A stretch of DNA of 64,000 bases, taken from Pseudomonas yamanorum. GTDB lineage: Bacteria > Pseudomonadota > Gammaproteobacteria > Pseudomonadales > Pseudomonadaceae. This document shows positions 1 to 8,795 of this stretch, piece after piece. The notes beneath the pieces are model-generated. The model worked only from the letters and a program-made list of their open reading frames with translations, was not told where the DNA came from and ran no database searches. Position numbers and translations under genes: made by a program. The DNA lies in the NCBI RefSeq assembly GCF_900105735.1, contig NZ_LT629793.1, positions 5,022,001 through 5,086,000 on the forward strand, given 5' to 3'. Numbering within the stretch: position 1 is the stretch's first letter; each line of letters opens with the position of its first letter.

Positions 1-2
1 AA

Positions 3-371
3 ATGACCGCCAGCACGACCCAACTGTCCAGTGCCAACGCGCAACTGCAAGGGCAGGTCCAGGCGCTGACGGAGGCGGTGGCTGCCCTCAAGTCCCGGGA
101 TGCCGAGTTCAAGGACCTCTCCGCCGACGTCGCAGCCCTGAAAAAACAGGGCAACCCCACGGCCGCCATCGCCCGCCTGGAGCAGGACCTTGTGGTCCTC
201 AAGAGCGAACTGGACAACCGCGCGGCGGCTTCCGACGGTCCGTCCACCAAGGAGTTCGACGTGTTCCGCATCCAGACCACGCGTAACGTCACTGCCTTGC
301 AAAGCCAGGTGCAGAACCTGCAGCAGCAGATCAACCAGCCAGCCCGGATCACCCCTCTCGGGCAGCAGTGA
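3..371 (+). CDS. 3' end of a coiled-coil protein (left edge, probably partial)
   Basis: The frame is open to the left edge, so the methionine at position 3 may be internal and the true start may lie outside the window. The visible 122 residues are rich in Ala, Gln, Leu and charged residues with repeated heptad-like spacing (LQGQVQALTEAVAALKS, VAALKKQ, LQSQVQNLQQQI), which predicts a long coiled coil ending in a short Pro-containing tail. No enzymatic motif is visible. It lies just upstream of the glucose-uptake locus; in related Pseudomonas this is near the glucose two-component genes, but I cannot tie its function to them. A hairpin without a T-run follows the stop codon. Function unknown. 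Confidence 0.6.
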   Translation: MTASTTQLSSANAQLQGQVQALTEAVAALKSRDAEFKDLSADVAALKKQGNPTAAIARLEQDLVVLKSELDNRAAASDGPSTKEFDVFRIQTTRNVTALQSQVQNLQQQINQPARITPLGQQ

Positions 372-380
372 TGTGAGGCG

Positions 381-411
381 CTGCAGGCGTCATTACACAT
401 GACGCCTGCAG
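381..411 (+). terminator. Perfect 13-bp hairpin after the first gene
   Basis: Arms CTGCAGGCGTCAT (381-393) and ATGACGCCTGCAG (399-411) are perfectly complementary around a 5-base loop. There is no clear T-run, so it may be a processing or stability hairpin, or a weak terminator separating the first gene from the AGE promoter. Confidence 0.5.
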
Positions 412-425
412 GCCCTAGCACAATC

Positions 426-447
426 AATGTCACCATCCTGTGACATT
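426..447 (+). promoter_or_regulatory. Palindromic operator upstream of the AGE epimerase gene
   Basis: AATGTCAC-N6-GTGACATT is a perfect inverted repeat about 80 bases before the AGE start. The same ATGTCAC-N6-GTGACAT core occurs before gtsA at 1771-1790. Downstream of both, GTTAC and TGTTTARACTC occur at identical spacing. It is probably the binding site of the glucose-responsive regulator (GltR of the GtrS/GltR system would be the obvious candidate), but the regulator is inferred. Confidence 0.55.
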
Positions 448-527
448 TCCTACCTCCTTCGTTACTTGCCCTCGCCCCGCCCTTGTTTAGACTCCCGTTA
501 TCCCGCACATAATAAAAAGGGCTAATC

Positions 528-1787
528 ATGACCACGCAACCACTGCCTGCCAGTAGTTGGCTGAACGCTCCTGCCCATCACGCCTGGCTTGCCACTGAAG
601 GCCAGCGCCTGCTGTCATTCGCCAAGGCTTCCAAACTGCCTGAAGGCTTCGGCAATCTCGACGATCACGGTGTTTTGCCGCCCGATGCCGTCGCCGAAAC
701 CATGAACACCGCCCGCATGACCCACAGCTTCGCCATGGCCCATGGCCTGGGCCTGCCCGGTTATGCCGACCTGGTGGAGCACGGGGTTGCGGCCCTCAGC
801 GGCCCGCTGCGCGATGCCCGGCATGGCGGTTGGTTCGCCACGCCCAATGCCAGCGATGGCAACACCGGCAAGGCCGCCTATCTGCATGCCTTTGTCGCCC
901 TGGCCGCCAGCTCCGCGGTAGTGGCCGGCGCGCCCGGCGCACAAACCTTGCTCAACGACGCGACCCACATCATCGACCAGTATTTCTGGAGTGAAGAGGA
1001 GGGCGCGATGCTCGAGTCCTTTGCCCAGGACTGGAGTGGTGTAGAAGCCTATCGCGGCGCCAACAGCAACATGCACGCCACCGAAGCGTTCCTGGCCCTG
1101 GCCGATGTCACCGGCGAAACCCGTTGGCTGGACCGCGCGCTGCGCATCGTCGAACGAATTATTCATACCCATGCGGCGGAAAACCGGGACATGGTCATCG
1201 AGCATTTCGACAGCCACTGGCAACCCCTGCGCGGTTACAACGAAGACAACCCGGCCGATGGTTTTCGCCCCTACGGCATCACCCCCGGCCACGGCTTCGA
1301 ATGGGCGCGGCTGGTGTTGCACCTTGAGGCCGCGCGCCTGGATGCCGGGCTCGCCACCCCTGAGTGGCTGGTCACCGATGCCAAGGGCCTGTTCGCCAGC
1401 GCCTGCGAATATGCCTGGGCCGTCGACGGCGCCCCGGGCATTGTCTACACCCTCGACTGGAGCCAGCGCCCCGTGGTGCGCGAGCGCCTGCACTGGACCC
1501 ATTGCGAAGCCAGCGCCGCTGCCCAGGCGCTGCTCAAGCGCACGGGCGAACTGCATTACGAAACCTGGTACCGGCGCTTCTGGGAGTTCTGTGAAAGCCA
1601 TTTCATTGACCGAACCCTCGGCAGCTGGCACCACGAACTGAGCCCGAAAAACCAGCCCAGCAGCAAGATCTGGGGGGGCAAGCCGGACCTCTACCACGCT
1701 TGGCAGTCTGTCTTGTTGCCGGGTCTACCCTTGTCACCGAGCATGGCCAGTGCCGTGGCCGCCGGGCGTTATGTCACCAAGTGGTGA
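528..1787 (+). CDS. AGE-family sugar epimerase/isomerase
   Basis: A 419-residue protein of the N-acylglucosamine 2-epimerase (AGE) superfamily, an (alpha/alpha)6 barrel of about the usual 390-420 residues. The family interconverts aldoses and ketoses or epimers (mannose/fructose, cellobiose, GlcNAc). Conserved-looking stretches include RMTHSFA near residue 64, the [15 protein letters not shown] segment near 178, and the C-terminal GSWHHEL and [11 protein letters not shown] segments typical of mannose isomerase-like members. There is no signal peptide, so it is cytoplasmic. It stands directly before gtsABCD and shares its promoter architecture, so it probably converts a sugar taken up by that importer, perhaps mannose to fructose. 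The start is chosen because the ATG follows an A/G-rich stretch (AAAAAGGG) at good spacing. Exact substrate not determinable. Confidence 0.85.
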   Translation: MTTQPLPASSWLNAPAHHAWLATEGQRLLSFAKASKLPEGFGNLDDHGVLPPDAVAETMNTARMTHSFAMAHGLGLPGYADLVEHGVAALSGPLRDARHGGWFATPNASDGNTGKAAYLHAFVALAASSAVVAGAPGAQTLLNDATHIIDQYFWSEEEGAMLESFAQDWSGVEAYRGANSNMHATEAFLALADVTGETRWLDRALRIVERIIHTHAAENRDMVIEHFDSHWQPLRGYNEDNPADGFRPYGITPGHGFEWARLVLHLEAARLDAGLATPEWLVTDAKGLFASACEYAWAVDGAPGIVYTLDWSQRPVVRERLHWTHCEASAAAQALLKRTGELHYETWYRRFWEFCESHFIDRTLGSWHHELSPKNQPSSKIWGGKPDLYHAWQSVLLPGLPLSPSMASAVAAGRYVTKW

Positions 1788-1790
1788 CAT
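1771..1790 (+). promoter_or_regulatory. Second copy of the palindromic operator, upstream of gtsA
   Basis: ATGTCACC-AAGT-GGTGACAT, read as ATGTCAC-N6-GTGACAT, overlaps the last codons and the stop of the AGE gene. It matches the operator at 426-447. Downstream, GTTAC and TGTTTAAACTC follow at exactly the same distances as in the AGE promoter, so gtsABCD probably has its own promoter of the same class. Confidence 0.55.
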
Positions 1791-1869
1791 TTTGGCGTCC
1801 CTTTGTTACCTGCACCTGAAAAATCCCTGTTTAAACTCGTTTGCAGCGCAAGCACCGACTTGCATGCAT

Positions 1870-1880
1870 AACAACAAGAA
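1870..1880 (+). promoter_or_regulatory. A-rich Hfq/Crc-type motif in the gtsA leader
   Basis: AACAACAAGAA lies immediately before the AAAAAAGG ribosome-binding region of gtsA. Repeats of AAN ('CA motif') beside the RBS are the known target of Hfq/Crc translational repression in Pseudomonas; similar motifs precede oprB and gntP here. Binding itself is inferred. Confidence 0.5.
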
Positions 1881-1893
1881 AAAAGGTACTCAG

Positions 1894-3180
1894 ATGAAAG
1901 CGATCAGTCGCCTCGCCGTAGCTATTTCCGTTGCCTCGTTGTTTCCCCTCAGTGCTTTTGCCGCCGACTCGAAAGGGACGGTTGAAGTTGTGCATTGGTG
2001 GACCTCGGGTGGCGAGAAAGCGGCAGTAGATGTCCTGAAGGCCCAAGTTGAAAAAGACGGTTTCACCTGGAAAGACGGTGCCGTCGCCGGCGGTGGTGGT
2101 TCGACTGCCATGACCGTCCTGAAAAGCCGCGCCGTTGCTGGCAACCCGCCTGGCATGGCTCAGATCAAAGGCCCCGACATCCAGGAATGGGCGTCCACCG
2201 GGCTGCTCGACACCGACGTCCTGAAGGAACCCGCCAAAGAAGAGAAGTGGGACAGCCTGCTGGACAAGAAAGTCTCCGATACCGTGAAGTACGAAGGTAA
2301 CTACGTGGCCGTGCCGGTGAACATTCACCGCGTCAACTGGCTGTGGATCAACCCGGAAGTCTTCAAGAAAGCCGGTATCACCAAGAACCCGACCACCCTC
2401 GAAGAATTCTACGCAGCGGGCGACAAGCTCAAGGCCGCGGGCTTCATTCCGCTCGCCCACGGTGGCCAGCCTTGGCAGGACAGCACTGTATTCGAAGCGG
2501 TCGTGCTCTCGGTCATGGGGGCTGACGGTTACAAGAAAGCCCTGGTGGACCTCGACGAAAAAGCCCTGACCGGCCCTGAAATGATCAAGTCCCTGACCGA
2601 GCTGAAGAAAGTCGCGACCTACATGGATGCCGACGGCAAGGGCCAGGACTGGAACCTCGAAGCCGCCAAAGTCATCAACGGCAAGGCCGGCATGCAGATC
2701 ATGGGTGACTGGGCCAAGAGTGAATGGACCGCCGCCAAGAAAGTCGCCGGCAAAGACTACGAGTGCGTAGCCTTCCCGGGCACCGACAAGGCCTTCACCT
2801 ACAACATCGACTCCCTCGCAGCCTTCAAGCAGAAAGACAAAGGCACTGCTGCCGGTCAGCAGGACATCGCCAAGGTCGTGCTGAGCGAAAACTTCCAGAA
2901 AGTCTTCAGCATCAACAAGGGCTCGATCCCGGTTCGTATCGACATGTTGCAAGACATGGGCAAATACGGCTTCGACTCCTGCGCCCAGACTGCGGCCAAG
3001 GACTTCCTGGCGGATGCCAAGACTGGCGGCCTGCAACCAAGCATGGCCCATAACATGGCGACCACGCTGGCGGTACAAGGCGCGTTCTTTGATGTCGTGA
3101 CCAACTACATCAACGACCCGAAAGCTGACCCTGCCGATACCGCGAAGAAACTCGCGGCGGCGATCAAGTCGGCCAAGTAA
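1894..3180 (+). CDS. gtsA: Glucose/mannose ABC transporter periplasmic binding protein
   Basis: A 428-residue extracellular solute-binding protein (family 1), the periplasmic receptor of the GtsABCD glucose importer. The N-terminus is a classic Sec signal (Lys/Arg, hydrophobic core, cleavage after AFA-A near residue 23), followed by [12 protein letters not shown], the first beta strand of sugar-binding family members. I chose the ATG at 1894: it opens the signal peptide and follows an AAAAAAGG box, whereas the frame upstream runs back into the AGE gene without signal-like sequence. It is followed by a strong intercistronic hairpin and then gtsB, consistent with higher expression of the binding protein than of the membrane subunits. 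The substrate is assigned from conserved context with oprB, hexR and zwf. Confidence 0.93.
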   Translation: MKAISRLAVAISVASLFPLSAFAADSKGTVEVVHWWTSGGEKAAVDVLKAQVEKDGFTWKDGAVAGGGGSTAMTVLKSRAVAGNPPGMAQIKGPDIQEWASTGLLDTDVLKEPAKEEKWDSLLDKKVSDTVKYEGNYVAVPVNIHRVNWLWINPEVFKKAGITKNPTTLEEFYAAGDKLKAAGFIPLAHGGQPWQDSTVFEAVVLSVMGADGYKKALVDLDEKALTGPEMIKSLTELKKVATYMDADGKGQDWNLEAAKVINGKAGMQIMGDWAKSEWTAAKKVAGKDYECVAFPGTDKAFTYNIDSLAAFKQKDKGTAAGQQDIAKVVLSENFQKVFSINKGSIPVRIDMLQDMGKYGFDSCAQTAAKDFLADAKTGGLQPSMAHNMATTLAVQGAFFDVVTNYINDPKADPADTAKKLAAAIKSAK

Positions 3181-3196
3181 CGGTTAGTACCGAATG

Positions 3197-3229
3197 GCCT
3201 TGTGGGGGGACCCCTAACCCCCACAAGGC
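3197..3229 (+). repeat. Intercistronic 12-bp hairpin between gtsA and gtsB
   Basis: GCCTTGTGGGGG (3197-3208) pairs perfectly with CCCCCACAAGGC (3218-3229) across a 9-base loop. With no T-run it is more likely an mRNA 3'-end stabiliser or partial terminator that keeps gtsA transcript levels above those of gtsBCD, as known for other binding-protein operons. Confidence 0.6.
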
Positions 3230-3267
3230 ATGTTCCTGTAGTCCTTTTCCCTGTACTGGATTTTCCC

Positions 3268-4176
3268 ATGAGTTCTGTTGCTGTGTTCAGCAAAGCCTCG
3301 CCGTTCGATGCACTGCAGCGCTGGCTACCCAAACTGGTGCTGGCGCCGAGCATGTTCATCGTTCTGGTGGGCTTCTATGGCTACATCCTGTGGACGTTCG
3401 TGCTGTCGTTCACTAACTCGACTTTCCTGCCAACCTATAAGTTTGTAGGCCTGGCGCAATACGTGCGCTTGTTCGACAACGACCGCTGGTGGGTCGCGAG
3501 CAAGAACCTGGCGGTGTTCGGTGGCATGTTCATCGGCATCACCCTGGTGATCGGCGTGACCCTGGCGATTTTCCTCGACCAGAAAATCCGTCGCGAAGGT
3601 TTTATCCGCACCATTTACCTGTACCCGATGGCGCTCTCGATGATCGTTACCGGTACGGCTTGGAAATGGCTGCTCAACCCGGGCATGGGCCTGGACAAAT
3701 TGCTGCGAGACTGGGGCTGGGAAGGCTTTCGCCTGGACTGGCTGATCGACCCGGACCGTGTGGTGTACTGCCTGGTGATCGCCGCTGTGTGGCAAGCCTC
3801 GGGCTTCATCATGGCGATGTTCCTCGCCGGCCTGCGGGGTGTTGATCAATCGATCATCCGTGCCGCGCAGATCGACGGCGCGAGCATGCCGCGCATCTAC
3901 TGGAAAGTGGTGCTGCCAAGCCTGCGTCCAGTGTTCTTCAGTGCGGTAATGATCTTGGCGCACATCGCGATCAAGAGTTTCGACCTGGTGGCGGCAATGA
4001 CGGCGGGTGGTCCGGGTTACTCCTCCGACCTGCCGGCGATGTTCATGTACTCCTTCACCTTCAGCCGCGGCCAGATGGGCATGGGCTCGGCCAGTGCGAT
4101 TCTGATGCTCGGTGCGATTCTCGCAATCATCGTGCCTTACCTGTACTCCGAGCTAAGGACCAAGCGTAATGACTAG
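3268..4176 (+). CDS. gtsB: Sugar ABC transporter permease GtsB
   Basis: A 302-residue MalF-type inner-membrane permease with about six hydrophobic segments. The EAA-type cytoplasmic loop is visible as AAQIDGASMPRIYWKVVLPSLRP (middle part AAQIDGASMPRIY), the contact site for the ATPase. The start at 3268 (MSSVAVF) is chosen because the earlier in-frame start would encode a soluble, Pro-rich leader derived from the intercistronic hairpin region. It overlaps gtsC by 8 bases, so the two permeases are translationally coupled. It forms the channel with GtsC for sugar delivered by GtsA. Confidence 0.92.
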   Translation: MSSVAVFSKASPFDALQRWLPKLVLAPSMFIVLVGFYGYILWTFVLSFTNSTFLPTYKFVGLAQYVRLFDNDRWWVASKNLAVFGGMFIGITLVIGVTLAIFLDQKIRREGFIRTIYLYPMALSMIVTGTAWKWLLNPGMGLDKLLRDWGWEGFRLDWLIDPDRVVYCLVIAAVWQASGFIMAMFLAGLRGVDQSIIRAAQIDGASMPRIYWKVVLPSLRPVFFSAVMILAHIAIKSFDLVAAMTAGGPGYSSDLPAMFMYSFTFSRGQMGMGSASAILMLGAILAIIVPYLYSELRTKRND

Positions 4177-5014
4177 TCTCGCCGGCAAACCTGCCATCAG
4201 CCTGAGCCGCGTCGCGATCTACGCGGTGCTGATCCTCGCTGTCCTGCTTTACCTGGTGCCGTTGGTGGTCATGTTGCTGACCAGCTTCAAGACCCCGGAA
4301 GACATCAGCACCGGCAACCTGCTGAGCTGGCCCACCGTGATCACCGGCATTGGCTGGGTGAAAGCCTGGGCCACGGTTGACGGCTACTTCTGGAACTCGA
4401 TCAAGATCACCGTTCCGGCGGTACTGATCTCCACCGCCATCGGTGCGCTGAACGGCTACGTGCTGTCGATGTGGCGTTTCCGCGGTTCGCAGTTGTTCTT
4501 CGGCCTGTTGCTGTTCGGCTGCTTCCTGCCCTTCCAGACCGTGCTGCTGCCAGCCTCGTTCACGCTCGGCAAGATGGGCCTGGCCAGTACTACCACGGGC
4601 CTGGTGTTTGTGCACATCGTCTACGGACTGGCCTTTACTACACTGTTCTTCCGTAACTACTACGTCAGCATTCCCGATGCACTGGTGAAAGCGGCACGCC
4701 TGGATGGCGCGGGGTTCTTCACGATCTTCCGCCTGATCATCCTGCCGATGTCGACACCCATCATCATGGTGTGCCTGATCTGGCAGTTCACGCAGATCTG
4801 GAACGACTTCCTGTTCGGCGTGGTGTTCTCCAGCGGTGATTCGCAGCCCATCACGGTGGCGCTGAACAACCTGGTCAACACCAGCACCGGGGTCAAGGAA
4901 TATAACGTTGATATGGCGGCGGCGATGATCGCCGGGCTGCCGACCCTGCTGGTCTATGTGGTCGCAGGCAAGTATTTCGTGCGCGGCCTGACGGCCGGCG
5001 CGGTCAAGGGGTAA
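4169..5014 (+). CDS. gtsC: Sugar ABC transporter permease GtsC
   Basis: A 281-residue MalG-type permease with six hydrophobic spans and the EAA-like loop AARLDGAGFFTIFRLIILP (about residues 173-191) that docks on the ATPase. Its ATG overlaps the gtsB stop. It is followed after 2 bases by gtsD, so gtsBCD reads as one tightly coupled unit. It partners with GtsB in the inner membrane. Confidence 0.92.
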   Translation: MTSLAGKPAISLSRVAIYAVLILAVLLYLVPLVVMLLTSFKTPEDISTGNLLSWPTVITGIGWVKAWATVDGYFWNSIKITVPAVLISTAIGALNGYVLSMWRFRGSQLFFGLLLFGCFLPFQTVLLPASFTLGKMGLASTTTGLVFVHIVYGLAFTTLFFRNYYVSIPDALVKAARLDGAGFFTIFRLIILPMSTPIIMVCLIWQFTQIWNDFLFGVVFSSGDSQPITVALNNLVNTSTGVKEYNVDMAAAMIAGLPTLLVYVVAGKYFVRGLTAGAVKG

Positions 5015-5016
5015 TC

Positions 5017-6177
5017 ATGGCAACGCTTGAACTTCGTAACGTAAACAAGACCTACGGTACCGGCCTGCCGGACACCCTGAAGAACATCGAACTGTCGATC
5101 AAGGAGGGTGAGTTCCTGATCCTGGTCGGGCCTTCGGGTTGCGGTAAGTCGACCCTGATGAACTGCATCGCCGGCCTGGAAAACATCACCGGCGGCGCGA
5201 TCATGATCGGCGACCAGGACGTCAGCGGCATGAGCCCCAAGGATCGTGACATCGCCATGGTGTTCCAGTCCTACGCGCTGTACCCGACCATGAGCGTGCG
5301 CGAGAACATCGAATTCGGCCTGAAGATTCGCAAGATGCCCCAGGCGGCGATCGACGAAGAAGTGGCGCGAGTGGCCAAGCTGCTGCAGATCGAGCACCTG
5401 CTCAATCGCAAGCCGGGCCAGCTCTCCGGCGGCCAGCAACAGCGTGTGGCCATGGGCCGTGCACTGGCGCGTCGTCCGAAGATCTACCTGTTCGACGAAC
5501 CACTGTCCAACCTCGACGCCAAGCTGCGGGTCGAGATGCGTACTGAAATGAAGCTGATGCACCAGCGTCTGAAAACCACCACCGTCTACGTCACCCACGA
5601 TCAGATCGAGGCGATGACCCTGGGCGACAAAGTGGCGGTGATGAAGGACGGCATCATCCAGCAGTTCGGCACGCCGAAAGAGATCTACAACGACCCGGCC
5701 AATCTGTTCGTGGCGAGCTTCATCGGTTCGCCGCCGATGAACTTCATTCCACTGCGCCTGCAACGCAAGGACGGCCGCCTGGTGGCGTTGCTGGACAGCG
5801 GCCAGGCCCGCTGTGAGTTGCCGTTGAACATGAACGATGCTGGTCTTGAAGACCGCGAAGTGATCCTGGGCCTGCGCCCGGAGCAGATCGTACTGGCCGC
5901 CGCTGAAGCCACCGGCGCGCCGACCATTCGCGCCGAGGTGCAAGTCACCGAGCCGACCGGTCCGGACACCCTGGTGTTCGTGCAAATCAATGACACCAAG
6001 GTCTGCTGCCGCCTGGCGCCCGATGTGGCGCCGCAAGTGGGCGAGACCCTGACCTTGCAGTTCGACCCGGCGAAGGTGTTGCTGTTCGACGCCAAGACCG
6101 GCGAGCGCCTGGGCACTGCCGCTTCGTTGCCGGCACAGGACCGTGCGGACAACGTCGCTCAATTCAAGGGACGCTGA
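5017..6177 (+). CDS. gtsD: Sugar ABC transporter ATP-binding protein GtsD
   Basis: A 386-residue ABC ATPase of the MalK/UgpC type. Walker A is GPSGCGKST (residues 38-46), the signature LSGGQQQR is at about 136-143, Walker B/D-loop reads [11 protein letters not shown] near 155-165, and the switch His is in VTHDQ. Beyond residue 235 lies a C-terminal TOBE/MalK regulatory domain, which fits the sugar-importer subclass. It powers GtsABC. A perfect 10-bp hairpin follows before oprB, so the porin may be partly uncoupled from the importer mRNA. Confidence 0.93.
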   Translation: MATLELRNVNKTYGTGLPDTLKNIELSIKEGEFLILVGPSGCGKSTLMNCIAGLENITGGAIMIGDQDVSGMSPKDRDIAMVFQSYALYPTMSVRENIEFGLKIRKMPQAAIDEEVARVAKLLQIEHLLNRKPGQLSGGQQQRVAMGRALARRPKIYLFDEPLSNLDAKLRVEMRTEMKLMHQRLKTTTVYVTHDQIEAMTLGDKVAVMKDGIIQQFGTPKEIYNDPANLFVASFIGSPPMNFIPLRLQRKDGRLVALLDSGQARCELPLNMNDAGLEDREVILGLRPEQIVLAAAEATGAPTIRAEVQVTEPTGPDTLVFVQINDTKVCCRLAPDVAPQVGETLTLQFDPAKVLLFDAKTGERLGTAASLPAQDRADNVAQFKGR

Positions 6178-6201
6178 AGTTTCAAATGATGTGTAGGGGC
6201 T

Positions 6202-6226
6202 TTTGTGAGAGTCCTGCTCTCACAAA
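6202..6226 (+). terminator. 10-bp hairpin between gtsD and oprB
   Basis: TTTGTGAGAG (6202-6211) pairs perfectly with CTCTCACAAA (6217-6226) over a 5-base loop. No T-run follows, so read-through to oprB is likely; it may tune oprB relative to gtsD. Confidence 0.45.
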
Positions 6227-6255
6227 GAAGTAAACCGCGTTAGATAAAAACAGTT

Positions 6256-6266
6256 AATAACAATAA
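6256..6266 (+). promoter_or_regulatory. AAY-repeat Hfq/Crc-type motif in the oprB leader
   Basis: AATAACAATAA fits AAYAAYAAYAA exactly and lies just before the AGACGAGGATG ribosome-binding region of oprB. This placement is that of a Hfq/Crc catabolite-repression target. Confidence 0.5.
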
Positions 6267-6282
6267 AGACGAGGATGTAGGG

Positions 6283-7629
6283 ATGAAAAAGCACCACAAC
6301 AACACCCGGCTGATCTGCCAACTGTCAGCAGCAGCCGCCCTGGTACTGTCCGCCAATGCGATGGCGGACGACGCGTTCAGCGCCGATTCCAAGTGGATGA
6401 CCGGCGATTGGGGCGGCGAGCGTACCAAGCTGATCGAGCAAGGTATCGACATCAAGGCGGATTACGTCGGTGAAGTCGGTGGCAACCTCAGCGGTGGCTA
6501 CAACAACGACAAAACTGCCCGTTACGCTGACCAGTTCGGTCTGGGCGTGGCACTGGACCTGCAAAAGCTGTGGGGTTGGGATAACACCCAGGCCAAGATC
6601 CAGTTGACCAATCGTAATGGCGCAAACATCTCCAACGACCGTATTGGTGACCCGCGTGCCGGCACCTTGAGTTCGTCTCAAGAAGTCGACGGCCGAGGCC
6701 ACATGGTGCGTCTGACCCAGTTCTGGATTCAGCACCAGATGTTCGACAACAAGCTGGACGTGAAACTCGGTTACTTCGGTGAAGGCGAAGACTTCAACAC
6801 CTTCCCGTGCGACTTCCAGAACCTGTCGTTCTGTGGCTCGCAGGTCGGTAACTATGTAAACACCTGGTACAACTGGCCCGTCAGCCAGGCGGCTATCCGC
6901 GTGAAGTACAACATCACGCCTGAGCTGTATGCGCAAATCGGTGCGTACAACCAGAACCCGTCGCAACTGGAGCACGGCAACGGCTTCAAACTCAGCGGCA
7001 GCGGCACCAAGGGCACCGTATTGCCGGTTGAATTGGTCTGGTCGCCGAAGGTCAATGGCCTGCCGGGCGAATACCGTGTGGGTTACTACAAGAGCACCGC
7101 CGACGCTACCGACGTACGTGAAGACGTCAACGGTAACGATGCTGGCACCACGGGCGCAGCCTTCCGCGTTCGCAGCAGCAAAAGCGGTTACTGGGGCGTT
7201 CTGCAACAGCAACTCACCACCCACAATGGCGATGCGTCCCGCGGCTTGAACATTGCGGCCAACGTCACCTTCCACGACAAAGACACCAACCTGGTCGACA
7301 ACTACCAGTCGCTGATGCTTGTGTATAAAGGTCCATTCGACGCACGTACAAAAGATGACGTGGGTATCGGTGTATCCCGTATCCATGCCAACAGTGACGT
7401 GAAGAAAAACGCTGAGTTGCTCAACGCGGCCGGCGGTTTCACGGATTACGACCAATCGGGTTACGCACCGCTGCGTAACACGGAGTACAACGTCGAACTC
7501 AACTACGGCTTCCACGTCACCAACTGGCTGACCGTGCGTCCTAACCTGCAGTACATCGCCAACCCAGGTGGTGTGAAACAAGTCGACAACGCGGTGGTAG
7601 CGGGCCTGAAAATTCAGTCTACGTTCTAA
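6283..7629 (+). CDS. oprB: Carbohydrate-selective porin OprB
   Basis: A 448-residue outer-membrane porin of the OprB family, which forms the glucose-selective channel of Pseudomonas. The N-terminal signal peptide (MKKHHNN, hydrophobic stretch, cleavage after ANAMA-D) is followed by SKWMTGDWGGERTKL, the recognisable OprB opening segment. The body shows alternating amphipathic beta strands and the chain ends in the aromatic KIQSTF, the outer-membrane assembly signal. It belongs to the gts operon region and supplies periplasmic glucose to GtsA. A strong rho-independent terminator follows. Confidence 0.95.
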   Translation: MKKHHNNTRLICQLSAAAALVLSANAMADDAFSADSKWMTGDWGGERTKLIEQGIDIKADYVGEVGGNLSGGYNNDKTARYADQFGLGVALDLQKLWGWDNTQAKIQLTNRNGANISNDRIGDPRAGTLSSSQEVDGRGHMVRLTQFWIQHQMFDNKLDVKLGYFGEGEDFNTFPCDFQNLSFCGSQVGNYVNTWYNWPVSQAAIRVKYNITPELYAQIGAYNQNPSQLEHGNGFKLSGSGTKGTVLPVELVWSPKVNGLPGEYRVGYYKSTADATDVREDVNGNDAGTTGAAFRVRSSKSGYWGVLQQQLTTHNGDASRGLNIAANVTFHDKDTNLVDNYQSLMLVYKGPFDARTKDDVGIGVSRIHANSDVKKNAELLNAAGGFTDYDQSGYAPLRNTEYNVELNYGFHVTNWLTVRPNLQYIANPGGVKQVDNAVVAGLKIQSTF

Positions 7630-7667
7630 CGTTGTTGCGATAAGCTCCTTCTCTCTGTGCGCATTTT

Positions 7668-7697
7668 GCGGGTAGCCATGGCTATCCGCTTTTTTTT
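7668..7697 (+). terminator. Rho-independent terminator of oprB
   Basis: GCGGGTAGCC / GGCTATCCGC form a 10-bp stem with one G-U pair and a two-base apex, followed by an eight-base T-run. Confidence 0.85.
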
Positions 7698-7698
7698 G

Positions 7699-7785
7699 TG
7701 TGGGAGCTGGCTTGCCTGCGATGCGAGCCCCGCGGTGTATCTGGCACACCGAGGCGATGCCATCGCAGGCAAGCCAGCTCCTGCA
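7699..7785. repeat. REP doublet, type A
   Basis: TGTGGGAGCTGGCTTGCC at the left and its inverted counterpart at the right (CAAGCCAGCTCC, last bases diverged to CTGCA) flank a central spacer. This is the first of about nine type-A doublets in the window. It lies between the oprB terminator and the mutarotase start and invades the in-frame region upstream of that gene. Confidence 0.85.
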
Positions 7786-7807
7786 AGGATATTCAGGACC
7801 GTGGCAC

Positions 7808-8653
7808 ATGCATGAGCATCCGCTGCAACGCTTTTTCAAATCCCTGCGCGAGCGGCCGGTATTCGCGTGGGAACGCTTCCAGATGCGCGATGTGTTGGTG
7901 ATTGATCACCCGCTCTGCCAAGCGGTGTTCAGTCGTCAGGGCGCGCAATTGCTGCACTTTCAGCCCACGGGCCAGAAGCCTTGGCTGTGGTGCACGGCCA
8001 AGTGGCCGCAGGTCGGCGCCATTCGTGGCGGCGTGCCGGTGTGTTGGCCGTGGTATGGCCGCCATCCCAGCGAAAACGCCTGGCCATCCCATGGTTGGGC
8101 GCGGCTGATCGACTGGAAGCTGCTGGACAGCAGCACCGACGACGACGGCGTGCGTTTGCACTGGCAATTGCAGTTATGTGATTGGCAGGTCGATCTGCAT
8201 GCGCACCTGGGGGAAACCTTGGAACTGCGTCTGGCCACCGAGCACCAGGATGAGCTGCCGTGCCAACTGAGCCATGCTTTGCATGCCTATTGGCGGATTG
8301 GCAACGTGGGTGAGGTAGCGCTGTCTGGGCTGGATGGTGCGCAAGGCTACGACCAGCTCAATCGCCAGGCGTGCCAGCAGGAAGGCGAGTTGCGGGTGGA
8401 TGGCGGTTGTCAGCGAGTGTTCCAGCACGAGGGCGAATTGCACCTCAAGGACCACGCCTGGCAGCGCGAGCTGTGCATCGATACCGGTGAGAGTGCCGAC
8501 ACGGTGGTGTGGCACCCAGGGACCCGGCCGTTGCTGGGGGTGAGCTTCAACGAGGCTTCGGGGTTTGTGTGTGTGGAGTCGGCGATGGCTGCCGCGAGCC
8601 TTGCGCCGGGGGAGAGGGCGCATTTGAGTTTGCAGGCGAGGGCGGGGGCTTGA
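7808..8653 (+). CDS. D-hexose-6-phosphate mutarotase (aldose-1-epimerase family)
   Basis: A protein of about 281 residues resembling YeaD-type glucose-6-phosphate 1-epimerases, which equilibrate alpha and beta anomers of hexose phosphates. Visible features are IRGGVPVCWPWYG near residue 75, matching the 'GGIPICFPWFG' family block, then SHGWARLIDW, the later LSHALHAYWRIG with its catalytic-type His, and VVWHPG. The ATG at 7808 (MHEHPLQRFF) is chosen because upstream in-frame codons fall inside a REP element. It sits between oprB and hexR as in other fluorescens-group genomes, consistent with a role in glucose-6-phosphate handling for Zwf. Confidence 0.88.
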   Translation: MHEHPLQRFFKSLRERPVFAWERFQMRDVLVIDHPLCQAVFSRQGAQLLHFQPTGQKPWLWCTAKWPQVGAIRGGVPVCWPWYGRHPSENAWPSHGWARLIDWKLLDSSTDDDGVRLHWQLQLCDWQVDLHAHLGETLELRLATEHQDELPCQLSHALHAYWRIGNVGEVALSGLDGAQGYDQLNRQACQQEGELRVDGGCQRVFQHEGELHLKDHAWQRELCIDTGESADTVVWHPGTRPLLGVSFNEASGFVCVESAMAAASLAPGERAHLSLQARAGA

Positions 8654-8680
8654 TCCGGATGTTCTGGTGTTGCTGATGCC

Positions 8681-8768
8681 GCTTTCGCGAGCAAGCCCGC
8701 TCCCACATTCGACTGCATTCCAAAAGTGGAACTCGGTCTAATGTGGGAGCGGGCTTGCTCGCGAAGAG
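8681..8768. repeat. REP doublet, type B, with inverted arm order
   Basis: The two type-B units (GTGGGAGCGGGCTTGCTC) are arranged with the GCTCCCACAT ends facing inwards, the opposite of every other doublet in the window. It lies between the convergent ends of the mutarotase gene and hexR. Confidence 0.8.
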
Positions 8769-8795
8769 GCCGGCACAGTCACAGTCGATTCGGGC

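Noticed and set aside
615-1697. Long antisense open frame opposite the AGE gene
   Set aside because: High-GC codon bias in the sense gene opens the complementary frames; no RBS or recognisable protein on the minus strand.
7700-7807. N-terminal extension of the mutarotase frame
   Set aside because: Encoded by a type-A REP element; the ATG at 7808 matches the family start.
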